A DNA stretch of 64,000 nt, taken from positions 2,294,001 through 2,358,000 of the forward strand of contig JAETXT010000009.1 of assembly GCA_019188255.1 (NCBI GenBank), written 5' to 3'. Below the pieces are notes generated by a model. The model did no database searches. It was not told where the DNA came from and saw nothing but the letters and a program-made list of their open reading frames with translations. This stretch comes from Verticillium longisporum. Its lineage: Eukaryota; Ascomycota; Sordariomycetes; Glomerellales; Plectosphaerellaceae. Below, in pieces: positions 1-10,389 of this stretch. Position 1 is the first letter of the stretch, and the number at the start of each line of letters is the position of its first letter. A program made the position numbers and the translations under genes.

Positions 1-65
1 ACACCGAACCAGGGGGGGTTGCGTCTTCCTTATTGATGATAGGAAAGAACTCTGCTCTGTGTCCT

Positions 66-1194
66 TTACTTAAGATCCTTAAAAGCCTCGTTCCTCTTCA
101 AAAAGTCCACCCACGCCGTCGGTTCGTCCTCCAGCACCGCGAGACTATCTTCCAACGACTCAAAACCGAAGTATCCACCCTCATTAACAAGGCGCATCAT
201 CTCTAAGATGCTTTCCGCTGCCCAGTCCGGCAACCCCATGACGTCTTGGACCACCTGTAGGAACATTTCATGCGGCATACTGAAGAAGCTGGCTGCCTTG
301 CCGGCCTCGGGGAACGCCTGCGTGAACTCACTTACGAGTTCCGCAGGAGTTGTATACTTCGTAGCGCCTAGTACACGCTTTCCCAGGAGCTGGTCTCGCT
401 TTCGTACAATCGCCTTGACCCAGAGTCCAGTATTGCGAACATCGAACAGGGGAAGAGGCGCGGTCTCAGGCATCGGCAGGGCAAATACCCAAGGACTCCC
501 CGGCGCGTTCTGTCTGAAAGACTGGGCGAGAGAGTCCATATATATCCCCGGAAGGAAGAATGTGGCCGGAATGCCGACTTGCCTAGCGTATTCCTCAACC
601 TCGGCCTTGCCGTCGAACTGATGGACGTGGGCGAGTTTTCCCTGTGTCACTACTTTGGTATTAACAAACTTTCTATACGGCAGGTGATGGCCGGCGAGTC
701 CTTACGCTTCTTAACATTGCGCAGAGAGCTCCAGATGAAATGAGAAACAGCAGATTCCTAGCCGGGTATGAGCGTACATTCCTCGCAGGAAAGCAGAAAG
801 TGAGAGGGGAAGACAACCTTCGCGGCATCGACAAGGTTTTTGCCCTGTTGGATCTCGGTATCGATGCTCAGGGTTTCCCAGTAGTTGGTGACGCCAAACG
901 CTGCCGTAGCTCCAGCGAAGGCCCTCACAAGCGAGGCTTTGTCGTTCAAGTCGGCCTTTGCCGTTGGTCAGTCGGTGCGAAAACGTCTACATGTCTACCA
1001 TGGAGAGCACGTACCGCCACCACGTCGGCACCTTGTTGCTTGAGCTTCTGTGCCCTGTCTTTGGCTGGATCTCGAGTCACGGCGCGAACCGTCCACTCGT
1101 GGCGTAGGAGCTGGTCGTTGAGGAAGACGGCAGCAACGGCACCGCCCTGAGCGCCAGTGGCTCCGACAACAGCGATGATTTTCTTGTGTGCCAT
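66..1194 (-). CDS. NmrA-like family NAD(P)-binding protein
   Basis: Four exons read on the minus strand: 1194-1015, 955-818, 757-706 and 649-66. The introns are 59, 57 and 56 bp, all GT...AG, and every phase closes to give 317 residues. The N-terminus carries the Rossmann dinucleotide loop GATGAQGGAVA (about residues 11-21). The middle reads NVKKLTQGKLAHVHQFDGKA and then GIPATFFLPGIYM, the usual order in fungal NmrA-like proteins. The small third exon (HFIWSSLRNVKK) is needed to restore the conserved strand before the HVHQFD segment. Family members are atypical short-chain dehydrogenases that bind NAD(P) and act as redox sensors or isoflavone-reductase-like enzymes; NmrA itself represses the nitrogen regulator AreA. 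This one need not be that regulator, because many paralogues exist. Family assignment is firm, specific role unknown. Confidence 0.88.
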
Positions 1195-1502
1195 TTTGCA
1201 GACTAGCGTTGCCAGTTGGTTGTACTAGGAAGATTATGGCGGTGATGAACGAGGCATTCCGAGGAACGTGTGAGAAGATCTAGGTGTATCTGGCAATAGT
1301 ACTTATACTGCCTGTCGACTGTTGACTTTGGTGGCCTACCAACTTATCGCGGGAAACTCCAAAAAACTTCTGCGTCAAGCAACCCTCATGCCCCGACAGC
1401 CGGGTGTTGCAAGTGCCGATGCCGATGCCCCCACATCGACCGAGCGCCGACCGAGTCCTTTGGCTGGCCGCCGCTTGCCTGGATGTACTCGACCATTGGG
1501 TT

Positions 1503-1568
1503 CGGCCGACGAAACGACTGTCGTTCGACGAAACGACCGTCGGCCGACGAAACGACCGTCGGCCGACG
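1503..1568. repeat. 19-bp tandem repeat, three copies
   Basis: Three adjacent units start at 1507, 1526 and 1545, each of the form CGACGAAACGACCGTCGGC; the first differs at the end (CTGTCGTT). The unit junction CGTCGGCCGACG is a perfect palindrome, so the array can also fold. No protein context is supported. Confidence 0.85.
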
Positions 1569-2097
1569 CTCACCAAGTGCGCATTCAGCACCGACTTGCC
1601 TTGTAGTGGTGGAACCGTGGGTCACATGGATCCAAGTACCTGCCGTTTCCGCTGTTGCTACGAAGTGCTGCAGCTGTTTTTTACGGTGCAGCACGATACG
1701 GTCCTTCCGGCTTTACGGCGAGCTTTTGTGCATCTGTGGCTGAGTTGTGCAAGCCCAGCCACTATCCAACCCAGGGGCCACACAGTCTCGGCCCAGGCCA
1801 AAAAAGCAGCGAGGAAAGAGCCGTCGTCACAAAGCAAGAGCTGCACTTTGGTGTTTCCCCTTGCCACTGCAGCTGAGGCATCAACTATCGATCGACAACC
1901 CAGGATCATGATCAAGCTGCAGCATACAGCTGGCATGATGGCAATCGTGCCAAGGAACTCCCTAGGCTGCCCATGCTTCCGCATTATCACTAGGCACTCG
2001 AAAGTCACCCAGAGCCCAGAGCCCAGGTCCAGCGGCTGCTTCGAGTCGCACAATGACCTTGTGGTCGCTCGCGTACTGCACAAAGCCATTGGATGCA

Positions 2098-2124
2098 ACC
2101 ACCACCACCACCACCACCACCACC
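2098..2124. repeat. CCA trinucleotide microsatellite
   Basis: About nine consecutive ACC/CCA units. In one open frame this would encode a histidine run, but that frame is not otherwise supported as a gene. Confidence 0.9.
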
Positions 2125-2497
2125 CTGGCCCCCTCGTCACTCTCGACGCTCTTTGCAAGCCCTTCCTGGGTCAGGGCGCGGGTCTGTCCCACGATGAGCA
2201 CGAACAGGAACACGGTCGTGGTGGCCGACCCCGTACGCTGCCAGTAGCCCAGTCAGCCGGCGGCGCCGTGCTTCTCAGGTCTCCGAACGGCTGGTTCTTG
2301 ATACTGTCTTTCCCCCCGGCCGTCGTGGTCACATCAAGTTTGCGCGAAAAAGGGCCGCCCGTGTCGCCCTGATCGCCCTGATCGCCCCTACCGCTCGTAT
2401 CTGGCTCTGCGTTTGTCGTAGCGTGCAGCTCTCGACTGCGTTTGTCCCTGACACATGGGAGGGGACCTTGGGCTGTGGCTTTCCCCCCCTCCCTCTT

Positions 2498-2549
2498 CAT
2501 GACAACTTCTCATGACAACTTCTCATGACAACTTCTCATGACAACTTCT
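2498..2549. repeat. 13-bp tandem repeat, four copies
   Basis: Four exact head-to-tail copies of CATGACAACTTCT follow a pyrimidine-rich tract and end at a degenerate fifth unit (TTATGACC). Seen directly; no function inferred. Confidence 0.92.
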
Positions 2550-3866
2550 TTATGACCGGTTTTGAGGAGAGTTGTGGCGGTGATGATGGGCGTTGAGGTT
2601 GTTGCACCCCCGTACACCGTCACCGCCGCAAGCCTCTATCGCAGGGTCGAGACTCGAACATCCCTGAACCAGCGTTTCGTGAGAGTCAACTGCAGGCTGG
2701 CCGAAGTCCACATGGCTGGTATTTTGCCACTTTTTTCTCCCATGTGTTGCTCTTCCGCGCTCAAAGCACTCCAGCCTATCCCTGCCTCTACTTGCCATCT
2801 TTCGCGGCCACCACCGTCATGCGGGCACGCGCAGCTTCTCTGGCTTCTATGGGCTGGCTGCACGACCCGGCCGCCATACGAGACTGTTATCGTCCGGGCA
2901 CGGGTAGGCGCATCCTGGTGTGACTGATCACATCCCAGCATGTCTGGCTGGCGTGTCGCCTGAACCTCGCCTCGCCCCGTTGACGATGCTGCTCGTAGGA
3001 GCGCACTGGCTGATAATGATGCCACTGCCGTGCCCAGCAACAATACGAACGTCCGGCGTCATGTTCTGCAGCATGACCTGATGAGGCCGGTTGGTTTCCG
3101 ACACCTGCGAGATCTGTCCGTGTTCCTGTCGTGTCCTCCTCTTTACAAATGCATGGAACATCCCCCCTGCCCCCCTCTGATCAAGGGCCTCTCGCCTTCC
3201 ACTAGACTTGAGAGTGTGCACCAGCGCGTGGTCGTTAAGGTCTTTTGATCTTTGACAATCAGCGACGCTCACGACGAACCACAAGCTTCTCATGTCTACG
3301 CTACATGTCGCCGACGAGCACGCTCTCGTTTGATCACGACGTCACGATTCGACAGCCCTCAGTCACCATGGCGCTAAAAGGAGAGGGAAAATTCGCGAGG
3401 GATGAGGCATGCGACGGCTCGACTGACAGAGCTTGGGGTAGCATCGCAACTAATGTTCCTGCGGCGCACGAATGCATCATGAGATGCCAGAGACAATTTT
3501 TTGAAAGGACCCTGACGACTTACGACTGGGCAAGCTTCGACTGGGCGCGATTTTACGATAATGCTGAGACGATTCCTTCGGAAGCCTGCGAAACCTTGTT
3601 CGCTGCAAAAGACAGGAGGGACGTTCTCCACTATGGGAGCTTTACTGCTGCGACTCGTTGCTCTGCGGCGTTCAGACGAGAGAAAATCCTCGTCAAGATC
3701 GTGAGTCTGTCCTCGGGGGAGTCTTGCCTCCATCTGGATCATGTACTACGGTTCTCATTCTGACATGGCCTCCCAGCCAACGTCAACAGTATCATGCTTC
3801 ACTGTCAAAAGTATGTTCTTTTTCATCAAACAACCGGGGCACATGACGCTGATGACAAGTTGACAG

Positions 3867-5115
3867 TCGCGGACTTCCTCTTCTCCACGACCCAGGACCT
3901 CCCCCTGGAGGCTACTTGTGTCCTCTGGACTCGGTAGCCCAAGGTGAAGACGGGTTGCCGTGTCAGAGGGCCAGTGCCAAATTCGGCGATGTCCTACCGG
4001 CATCTGCGGCAGACGGGGTTTCCATCACCGTCATCACCACCGAGACGAAGCCGCAGCCCTCTCGAACGACGACCGCTACAACCACAGCTGCTTCAGACGC
4101 AGTGCTACTTGCCCAACCGGACACTTCGTCCGATTCCAACGGGGGACCAGGATCATTGTCCGCGGGTTCCAGAGCCGCCATTGCCGTCTGTTGCGTACTT
4201 CTCCTGATTGCGTTCCTCGTGTTCATCCTCTGCTACCTCCGTCGCCGACGCCAACGCGATCAGGGTTACCCCCCGAGTCTTCGATATGCCGATTCCGTCA
4301 AACCCGCCGACTCGCCCACACCTCTCATCTCGCCCACAATGTCTGCCGATGCCCGATCCAGGACGTCGCTGCCCCCACTTCGACTTCGGGACCGGAGGCT
4401 GCTCCCCACCATCTTGACTCCAGACCCGGCGTCCAGCGATCACTCGGGCCACACGCCAGGGTCGCCTCGCGCTCCACCACCAACGTACAGCAGCTTCCCC
4501 CCTTCACCGTTGCGCTCGCCAGCCACGAGCAAACTCGTGCTGCGGTATGAACACGCCGTCCAAACGGAGGGGCGTTCCTCTGGCACGACGTCCACCAAGA
4601 CGCTCTCCCTCCGCAGCTCTGGCAGCACCCACACCGTCGCCGTCTCGGCATACTCTACAGCCACAGCCCCGTCGCCCTCACGTCCGCCGCGGCCCCACGA
4701 ATTCCCGCTCGAGATTCCCGATCTTGTCAGTCCCGGCCTCGGCCGCGGTGGGCAGACTCCGCGTCCTGGTCCCCCGCCGAATCGCTCGCTTCCGCCGGCA
4801 CCGCCTGTCAGTCCTTCTTCGGCAGGCTGGCCGACGCCGCCGATGAACCACGTGCACGGCCATGTCGGCGTCGCCGTCGGTCTGGTGTCGCACAGTCCCG
4901 CACAGGGCGTGACGCTGCGGCCAGAGTCCCGGGAGCTCTGCGAGCTGACGGAGAGGTACGCGCGGGAATCGAGGGACAGCTGGGGCAGCTGGGGCGGTAT
5001 AGGGGGCGGAGGTCCGGGAGTTGTGGCGCCCGCCATGCAGGGCAAGGGGGCAGGGCGCACGAGAGGCCCGGTGCTAGGGGAGGCGGATCTAGAGAGGATG
5101 GGAGGGAAGTATTAA
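3867..5115 (+). CDS. Single-pass membrane protein with proline/serine-rich tail (5' end unresolved)
   Basis: A long open frame ends in ERMGGKY at a TAA. It encodes a Thr/Ser-rich stretch (TETKPQPSRTTTATTTAAS), a clear transmembrane helix at about 4174-4239 (AIAVCCVLLLIAFLVFILCY) and a basic stop-transfer segment (LRRRRQR). A roughly 290-residue Pro/Ser/Gly-rich tail follows. This is the layout of fungal Mid2/WSC-like or SKG6-type plasma-membrane proteins, where a mannosylated ectodomain faces the wall. The ectodomain start is uncertain. An intron 3811-3866 (gtatgt...tgacag) would join a short upstream exon ending AA at 3810, with another intron at 3701-3776, but no signal peptide could be joined convincingly. 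Function is unknown; I am confident of the membrane topology, not of the 5' exons. Confidence 0.7.
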
Positions 5116-5727
5116 AGCGGCCAGCCGGGGCCAGCCGGCTGGCCTAGGAAGATACGATAAACATGCACGACAAACATGGTCACGACAATGATAGTTGATG
5201 CGGGAGGAGATGGCCGGATATAGATGAGTTTGCTTGAAAGATTTTACAGTCTGCATTGCAACCGTCCAGCGACGAGGCGAGAAGTAGCTAGCGTTCCTGC
5301 TGCCTTTGAGATGCAGCTGAAGGCTGCAGTTGTGACACGTAGCTTCGGTTGGGACGTGAGCTTCGGGTGAGTTGTGTTCGTGCCTGGAGTCATGGTCGTT
5401 GCCTGTTGGCTCCAAAGTACATCGTCAGGCCCGTCACATCGAGCAGGTCATGTTGAAGAGGCCATTCATAGTATCCCTGAAGACAAAGAGCGAACCACGA
5501 AACACGCACAACACCTGGGCGTCTTTCTTTGCGGCGAGCATCGAGCAGGGCATTAGTTATGCATGATCAAGTGCTGTATTCTAGGACAGGAGCAATCGTC
5601 TTGGTAGCTCTCAAATGCTTTGGTAGACTGCCGTCTCTATAACATGCTGCTGCCGTCGGCACACAACCCGCCGTTGACCGCCAAGCATCAAAAACCATAC
5701 CCTACAAACACAGCAACAGCCACAAAC
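5116..5727. other. Intergenic, 3' and 5' flanks
   Basis: Holds the 3' flank of the membrane-protein gene and the leader of the small gene that follows. A frame open from 5620 could extend that gene at its 5' end, but codon use upstream of 5728 is not gene-like. Nothing else seen. Confidence 0.5.
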
Positions 5728-6252
5728 ATGCAACAGGCACGTAAAGCTCTCCGCAGGGTCCCGAATTTCGGCGAGCCGGGCCTTCGGGCGCCCCCACGCC
5801 GGAGCCCACCCAGCCACTCCATCAAGGTGAGCCTCCCCGCCCTCGTCGGCACAGCGCACCGCAACACGGTCGTGCTGCATTTCGCGACGGCGGACGAGTT
5901 CCGGAGGCACACGCGCGACGCGCCGTCCCTCGCGCGCTGGATCTGCAGGAGCATCCCCCGCGACCTGGCCGGGCTGTACCCCATGCGCAGCCCCGTCGAC
6001 CTGCCGTGCGGGTGGCGCGTGCACGTGCTCTGGCTGGATCGGCGGGCGCCGCGGGACACGGTGGCGCGCGCGCGGGAGCTGGCGCTGTACGGGGCTGCGC
6101 AGTTCGAGGCCGACATGGCGGCCTTGGAGGGGAGGGCGTTCCGCGACGCCATCTGGGTGGGGGAGGAGGGGGAGGCGGCCCCGGAGAGGGGGGGTGCGGT
6201 CGACTTTCGGTACTGGGGGCTGCGCAAGGCGGATGAGTGGTTGTGGGTGTAG
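5728..6252 (+). CDS. Small protein of unknown function, 174 residues
   Basis: A single open frame with strongly GC-biased third positions from about 5800 to its stop, like the neighbouring real genes and unlike the flanks. I chose the ATG at 5728 (MQQARKALRRVPNFGEPG); an in-frame ATG at 5620 would add 36 residues of less gene-like sequence. The N-terminus is basic. The C-terminal two thirds have alternating hydrophobic stretches and several tryptophans (LARWICRSIPRDLAGLYP, GWRVHVLWLD, FRYWGLRKADEWLWV). No signal peptide, membrane helix or catalytic motif is visible, and I do not recognise a family. The gene converges on the cyclophilin gene, with the two stops about 170 bp apart. Confidence 0.6.
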   Translation: MQQARKALRRVPNFGEPGLRAPPRRSPPSHSIKVSLPALVGTAHRNTVVLHFATADEFRRHTRDAPSLARWICRSIPRDLAGLYPMRSPVDLPCGWRVHVLWLDRRAPRDTVARARELALYGAAQFEADMAALEGRAFRDAIWVGEEGEAAPERGGAVDFRYWGLRKADEWLWV

Positions 6253-6419
6253 CGTCAGGACTATAGTGAAGGGGTTCGGAGGCCTTTCGTAGAGAGACAG
6301 ATGACGGCCTAAAATAACCATCTCGAACAGCCCTGGTGGCCTGTCCGAACGGTGGTGTCCCAGGATTTGTTTCTCTCTTGCCTTGTTTCGTTCGAAAGTC
6401 GTTCTCCTCGGTGCCTTCT

Positions 6420-7001
6420 TCACCCAGCGAGCGGATTGGCGTGCACAGTGACCTTTTCGATGCGTATCGGCTCCTTCGGGCGGCTCTTCTTGTCAATCTC
6501 GACACGTTCAATCTTGGCGAGCGTCGCCGAGCTCTCGTCGCCGAGCAGGTGGCCGAACACAGTGTTGGGGCCGGCGAGGGGGGGCGCCATGTCGAAGAGG
6601 ATGGAGAACTGGGAGCCCGTCGTGCCAGGGCCCTTGTTGGCCATGGAGATGATGCCGCGCGCCGAGTGACGCAGCGCAGGCCGGATCTCGTCTCAAAGCG
6701 GCCGCCCCAGATGGAGCGGTCTTCTTTGGGGTTGTCGGGCGGTGAGGGGTTCGCGGGCCCGCCGGTCTGGACCATGAAGTTCGGAATCAGGCGGTGGAGG
6801 GGGGAGGCATCGTAGTAGCCCGAGGCGCAGAGGGCCAGGAAGTTCTGGCCATGTTGGGTGAGCTGGGGAAATCTGGGCGAGAATAGCATCGCTGCACTGC
6901 GAAGCTCTGGAGAGAAAGCTTACCTCTGCGGTCTTGGGCACACTCTCGCAGAAGACCTCGATCTTGAGGTCTCCCAAGGTGGTGTGTAGGGTGACGGACA
7001 T
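6420..7001 (-). CDS. PPIL3-type cyclophilin, peptidyl-prolyl cis-trans isomerase (frame break)
   Basis: Two exons: 7001-6924 and 6844-6420, with a 79-bp intron. The N-terminus MSVTLHTTLGDLKIEVFCES and the end VTVHANPLAG match the small PPIL3/Cyp10 cyclophilins linked to the spliceosome. These catalyse proline isomerisation. Core motifs are present: NFLALCASGYYD, FMVQTGGPA, SIWGGRFE and SMANKGPGTTGSQFSILF. The last differs from the common GSQFFI by F-to-S. The frame breaks after GGRFE at 6691/6692. The frame resumes as (D)EIRPALRHSARG when one base is added in what should read GAGGACGAG. With that base the protein is 167 residues, normal for the family. Either an assembly deletion or a real one-base mutation. 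Confidence 0.88.
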
Positions 7002-7229
7002 GGCTGCGAGGGGTTTGGGGGTGGTTGGCGCAGGATGTGTGTCGGACGCAGAATGAGAAAGGCAGTCGATGGGAATGAAGCTTTGAAGGTTTGCAGGGGT
7101 CCAAGCTTCACCGAGTTTCTCCACCGAAAACTTCCCCTCACAGGATGCATAGAGGGGCTTCACAGAATGACGACCAATGCGAGCATATGAGGGAGATGAG
7201 CAGCTGCTCGTAAAGCGAGAATGTCTATA

Positions 7230-7720
7230 TCAAATTGTATTCAATATCCGTTCATTTCGCGGCCACAAGAATAGTACGTTTGTTGTGAAAACACCCGCAT
7301 TGTTGATGAGAAGATGAAGCTCGTCGCTCCAGGAGAGAAACTCTTCTGCTGCCACCTTGAATTCCTGAAGCTAGCTAGCGATCCGAGGTCGATCTGCAAA
7401 ACCTCATTTGCCAGGCTGACTATCCGACAAGACATCTCTGACAGCTCTTTCACCCTTTTCACATCGCTAACGACAATGAAGACGTCGGCGCCACTAGTAT
7501 GTAGAGCACGCGCTGCTTCGACGCTGATGCCTCCAGGACTGCAACCAGTCACAATGAGGACTCGGCCAGGCCATGCGCCGAGGATCCCCTGGTCCTCGAC
7601 GTTTTGAAGGGCCGTTGGGCGAGAACCGCCTAGGCCGGCCAGGTTCTCGGGCTTTTGCTGTTCAGCATATGGGTTCAGGCGAGCCGTGATGTCGGCACGG
7701 GGTGTTGATTCTGCCAGTGA
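7230..7720 (-). pseudogene. Short-chain dehydrogenase relic (truncated, frameshifted)
   Basis: The minus strand reads ADITARLNPYAEQQKPENLA, then WPGRVLIVTGCSPGGISVEA, the Rossmann nucleotide-binding strand and loop of a retinol-dehydrogenase/WWOX-like SDR. It continues with ARALHTSGADVFIVV and LQIDLGSLAS. At about 7370 one base is missing (AGC|TTCAG). In the shifted frame it goes on as EFKVAAEEFLSWSDELHLL and INNAGVF, the SDR NNAG motif, then runs into unrelated sequence and a TGA at 7232-7230. The catalytic YxxxK and the whole C-terminal half are absent. The 5' end near 7720 may be an intron acceptor (ctggcag). This looks like a gene fragment rather than a working enzyme. Confidence 0.82.
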
Positions 7721-10389
7721 GTACAGGGTTTGTCAACTGGTCCCTGTGTAGAGAGGCGAACCGTTTAGCTAATCTATTCCATGAGGCACCTACTCATACA
7801 CGAGCATTTCTCTTGTTTTGGCGGCAAGACTGCTGTATCCTTTGCTGGAATTCGAGCATAGAGACGGAAGTGAGGGCTGTGCCGCCGCCCGTCATCCATC
7901 GCGAACTGATCCTAATGTTCCGTTTTGCTCCCGTTAGAACCATGCCGGACAAACGGGCTTGAGGGAGCTGCAGAACTAAGCCTCCATACTTGACAACCCT
8001 GGAAATGCAGCAGTGTAGATGGGGGTCCCGCAGAATCCGCTTTTGTCCCAACTCGGGGTTGAACAGCATTTACATCAAGGGATAACGGAGTCGGCACTTG
8101 TACTCATATACTCCGCCTGAAAAGGCAGTGTGCCTAAGGTAGGTACCCAAGGTAGGTATTGTAGGTAGGTACATCACCCCAACGTGCCTGTCCTGATCGG
8201 GTGACTGGCGTCAAATGATGAAACCTGACTGAGGTGTCATCAAATCCAGCCTCAATCTGACCACCTCCCACTACCTTCGATACCATGGGACCTTAGGTCA
8301 GGTACGCACCGTTCGGCAACGGCCTTTCTGTCCCTATGCCACGTACTATCGCAAAGCACCAAGTCGTATTGGGTTGCCCCTGCATTTTCCCTATCTGCTG
8401 TCGCCTAGGCACAGTCTCTGACTGTCCTCGCTTGAGCAGAGTCTTTCCATCGTCCGGCATGCCTTTCGCTCAGCCCTTGCTGATGTTTGCTCTTTGTCCC
8501 TACCCTTCTTTTATTCTTGAGAATACCCGCAGTATCACAATAGCAACCTGCCATTTGTTCTGCATTGATGGATCATCACAGTTGGCGGGTCTTTGCTCAC
8601 ACCTCAACGTTCAGAGAACAGAGTTCGGCAGCTCTGCCTTTGCTTCTTAGGTACCTGCGGCATCATGTTCCGGCCGACGAAGCCCAGGTCTATCTCGATT
8701 TCATGGAGCCTCATCCCACTTCTTGACCCTTTCGTTGTGCCCGTGGCCGCAAGCTCGCTCATTGCCTTGCTGGTCCCCTTACTCGTCCCCTTGCTCATAG
8801 CCTTCTGTGTGTGTATACGTGTCTTGATATGCTCATGTTCGATGGTTAGCAGCCTTCGATAAGCTGTGATCGGTGGGTGCTGGGCTCGGGGCCCGGTCTA
8901 CCTTCGAGGCTCAACCCAGGGCCATGCCAACCAGACCGCGGGTCCAGTTGAGAACCACTCACGGCGTGTCTTGCCCGCACTCCTGGCATTTTGAAGACTG
9001 CCTGTTCTCTATCTTCGTGATGCCAACGCCCCAAGCTCCTGGTTTCCGGTTCCTTCTCGTGTTTTCCTTTCTTTCTCCTACCTTCTCTTCCACCTTCTCT
9101 TCCACCTCTACCTCCTACTTTCTGTTCTTCAAACAACCCTCTTTTCTCCCAGACCGGTACAGCACCCTGCAAGATCCCTTACGAATACTATCTTGGGCTA
9201 TGTACTGACCCTGGTAGTGCAGATTCTGACAGCGAGTATCTCTTCCTCTCTGAGGCGACACGTCCTCTCCCGCGCAAGACTCTCGGTTTCTCAGCAGCCC
9301 CGGTAGGCAACACCTCGGTAGGGACACGAAATCTCCCTCCTATCACTCTGCTAGCAAGCTCATCAAAGCTGAAAACGGCCAGGCCTCAATCTATCCCTAG
9401 GACTCACCCCACACAACACCTAGTCTGGTGGTTTGGGCTCTCGCGGACATCCCTCAAGCTATACAGACTGGCATAGACGACCTTGACGACCTGATCTCTC
9501 AGACGGCCGGAGCGGCTATCCCAGCATCGCTAGACTGGATTGAATCTGGCAAGGCTCGTGAGAATCCGAGTTTCTTTGGCATTCTTTCAGGGCTTGCCAT
9601 TCCGCGACCTTCCGCATAGGGCATACTATCAACGACAAAGCTGCACCAGCCGCGGCCAACGTTCCCAGGGCTCGCTTTGGCTTGGGACGAAGACACCTAC
9701 CTCTACCTCGCACTTGCTCTCTTCCATCCTTTAACAAGTTCATCCCTTTCTTCTGCTGCGAGATATCGCTACCTACACAACACAAGGTACAAGACCTTGC
9801 AGTGTTGTGCACTGGATCAGTGCCAGGACTTCTGAACAACTTCACCAGGCTCCTTCTGTCAACCAGGTTTGTTGCCCTTTCTTCGTCACAATCATTGCCT
9901 TCTTCATTGTGTTTTTTTTTTTTTTTTTTTTGGCTGGGAGTTGTTGTGCTGGTCCGCATGGCCATGGAAGCGCTCGTGGCGTCAAGTCGGACTGCCATGC
10001 CATGACACGAAGCCCCTTTTCCCAAGTCGCGCCCCTATTCACCATACCACTCACCTCGATACACCGATACACCGAGACTCACCGAGTATCATCGGGCAAT
10101 GGGGCCTCGACTATGACCATGGCCTCTTTCGTCCCATGCTTCCTTCAGGCTCCTGCCCAAGTCGTTTCTGCTTCACTGGAATTCCTGTCCCAGTTTATAT
10201 CCTTGACGCTCTTTTTCTTTGCCCTTCCCAAGTCCCAACCCTCTTGTCTCTTTCTTCAACCTTCTACTCCCCCTTGGCAGGCATACTTACCACACAACTC
10301 AAACCGCCCGAACAACCCCTTTTCATCACTCTCTCTACCTGCAAATAGGGCATTTCTTTCTCAGCAAGCTGGTAAAGAACCACGTGATC
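7721..10389. other. Long intergenic region and probable leader of the downstream gene
   Basis: No gene is supported. It holds a TAGGTA motif cluster near 8150, a 22-nt poly-T tract at about 9911-9932 and pyrimidine-rich DNA from about 9000 to 10350, which probably includes the promoter and long 5' leader of the gene starting at 10390. Confidence 0.6.
8133..8172. repeat. TAGGTA/TACCTA motif cluster
   Basis: Reads CCTAAGGTAGGTACC followed by AAGGTAGGTA and GTAGGTAGGTAC. The same motif, in both orientations, recurs in other intergenic parts of this window (20.7, 20.8, 33.8, 34.95, 35.05 and 59.56 kb). Confidence 0.8.

Larger units (their letters stand above)
1195..3600. other. Intergenic stretch with short tandem repeats, no supported gene
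   Basis: No frame here shows a recognisable domain, splice pattern or the strong third-position GC seen in neighbouring genes. The longest open frame (1404-2372, plus strand) owes part of its length to a CCA microsatellite and a 19-bp tandem repeat. The stretch contains the upstream region of the NmrA-like gene and possibly unrecognised 5' exons of the membrane protein that follows. Confidence 0.6.

Noticed and set aside
1404..2372. Open frame of 322 codons on the plus strand
   Set aside because: Its length depends on a tandem repeat and a CCA run (histidines), it has no gene-like codon bias, and other frames are also open across much of it.
3245..3763. Open frame of 172 codons before the membrane-protein gene
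   Set aside because: Weak codon bias, no signal peptide, and its end runs into a likely intron donor (GTGAGT at 3701) in a frame that does not join well to the next exon.
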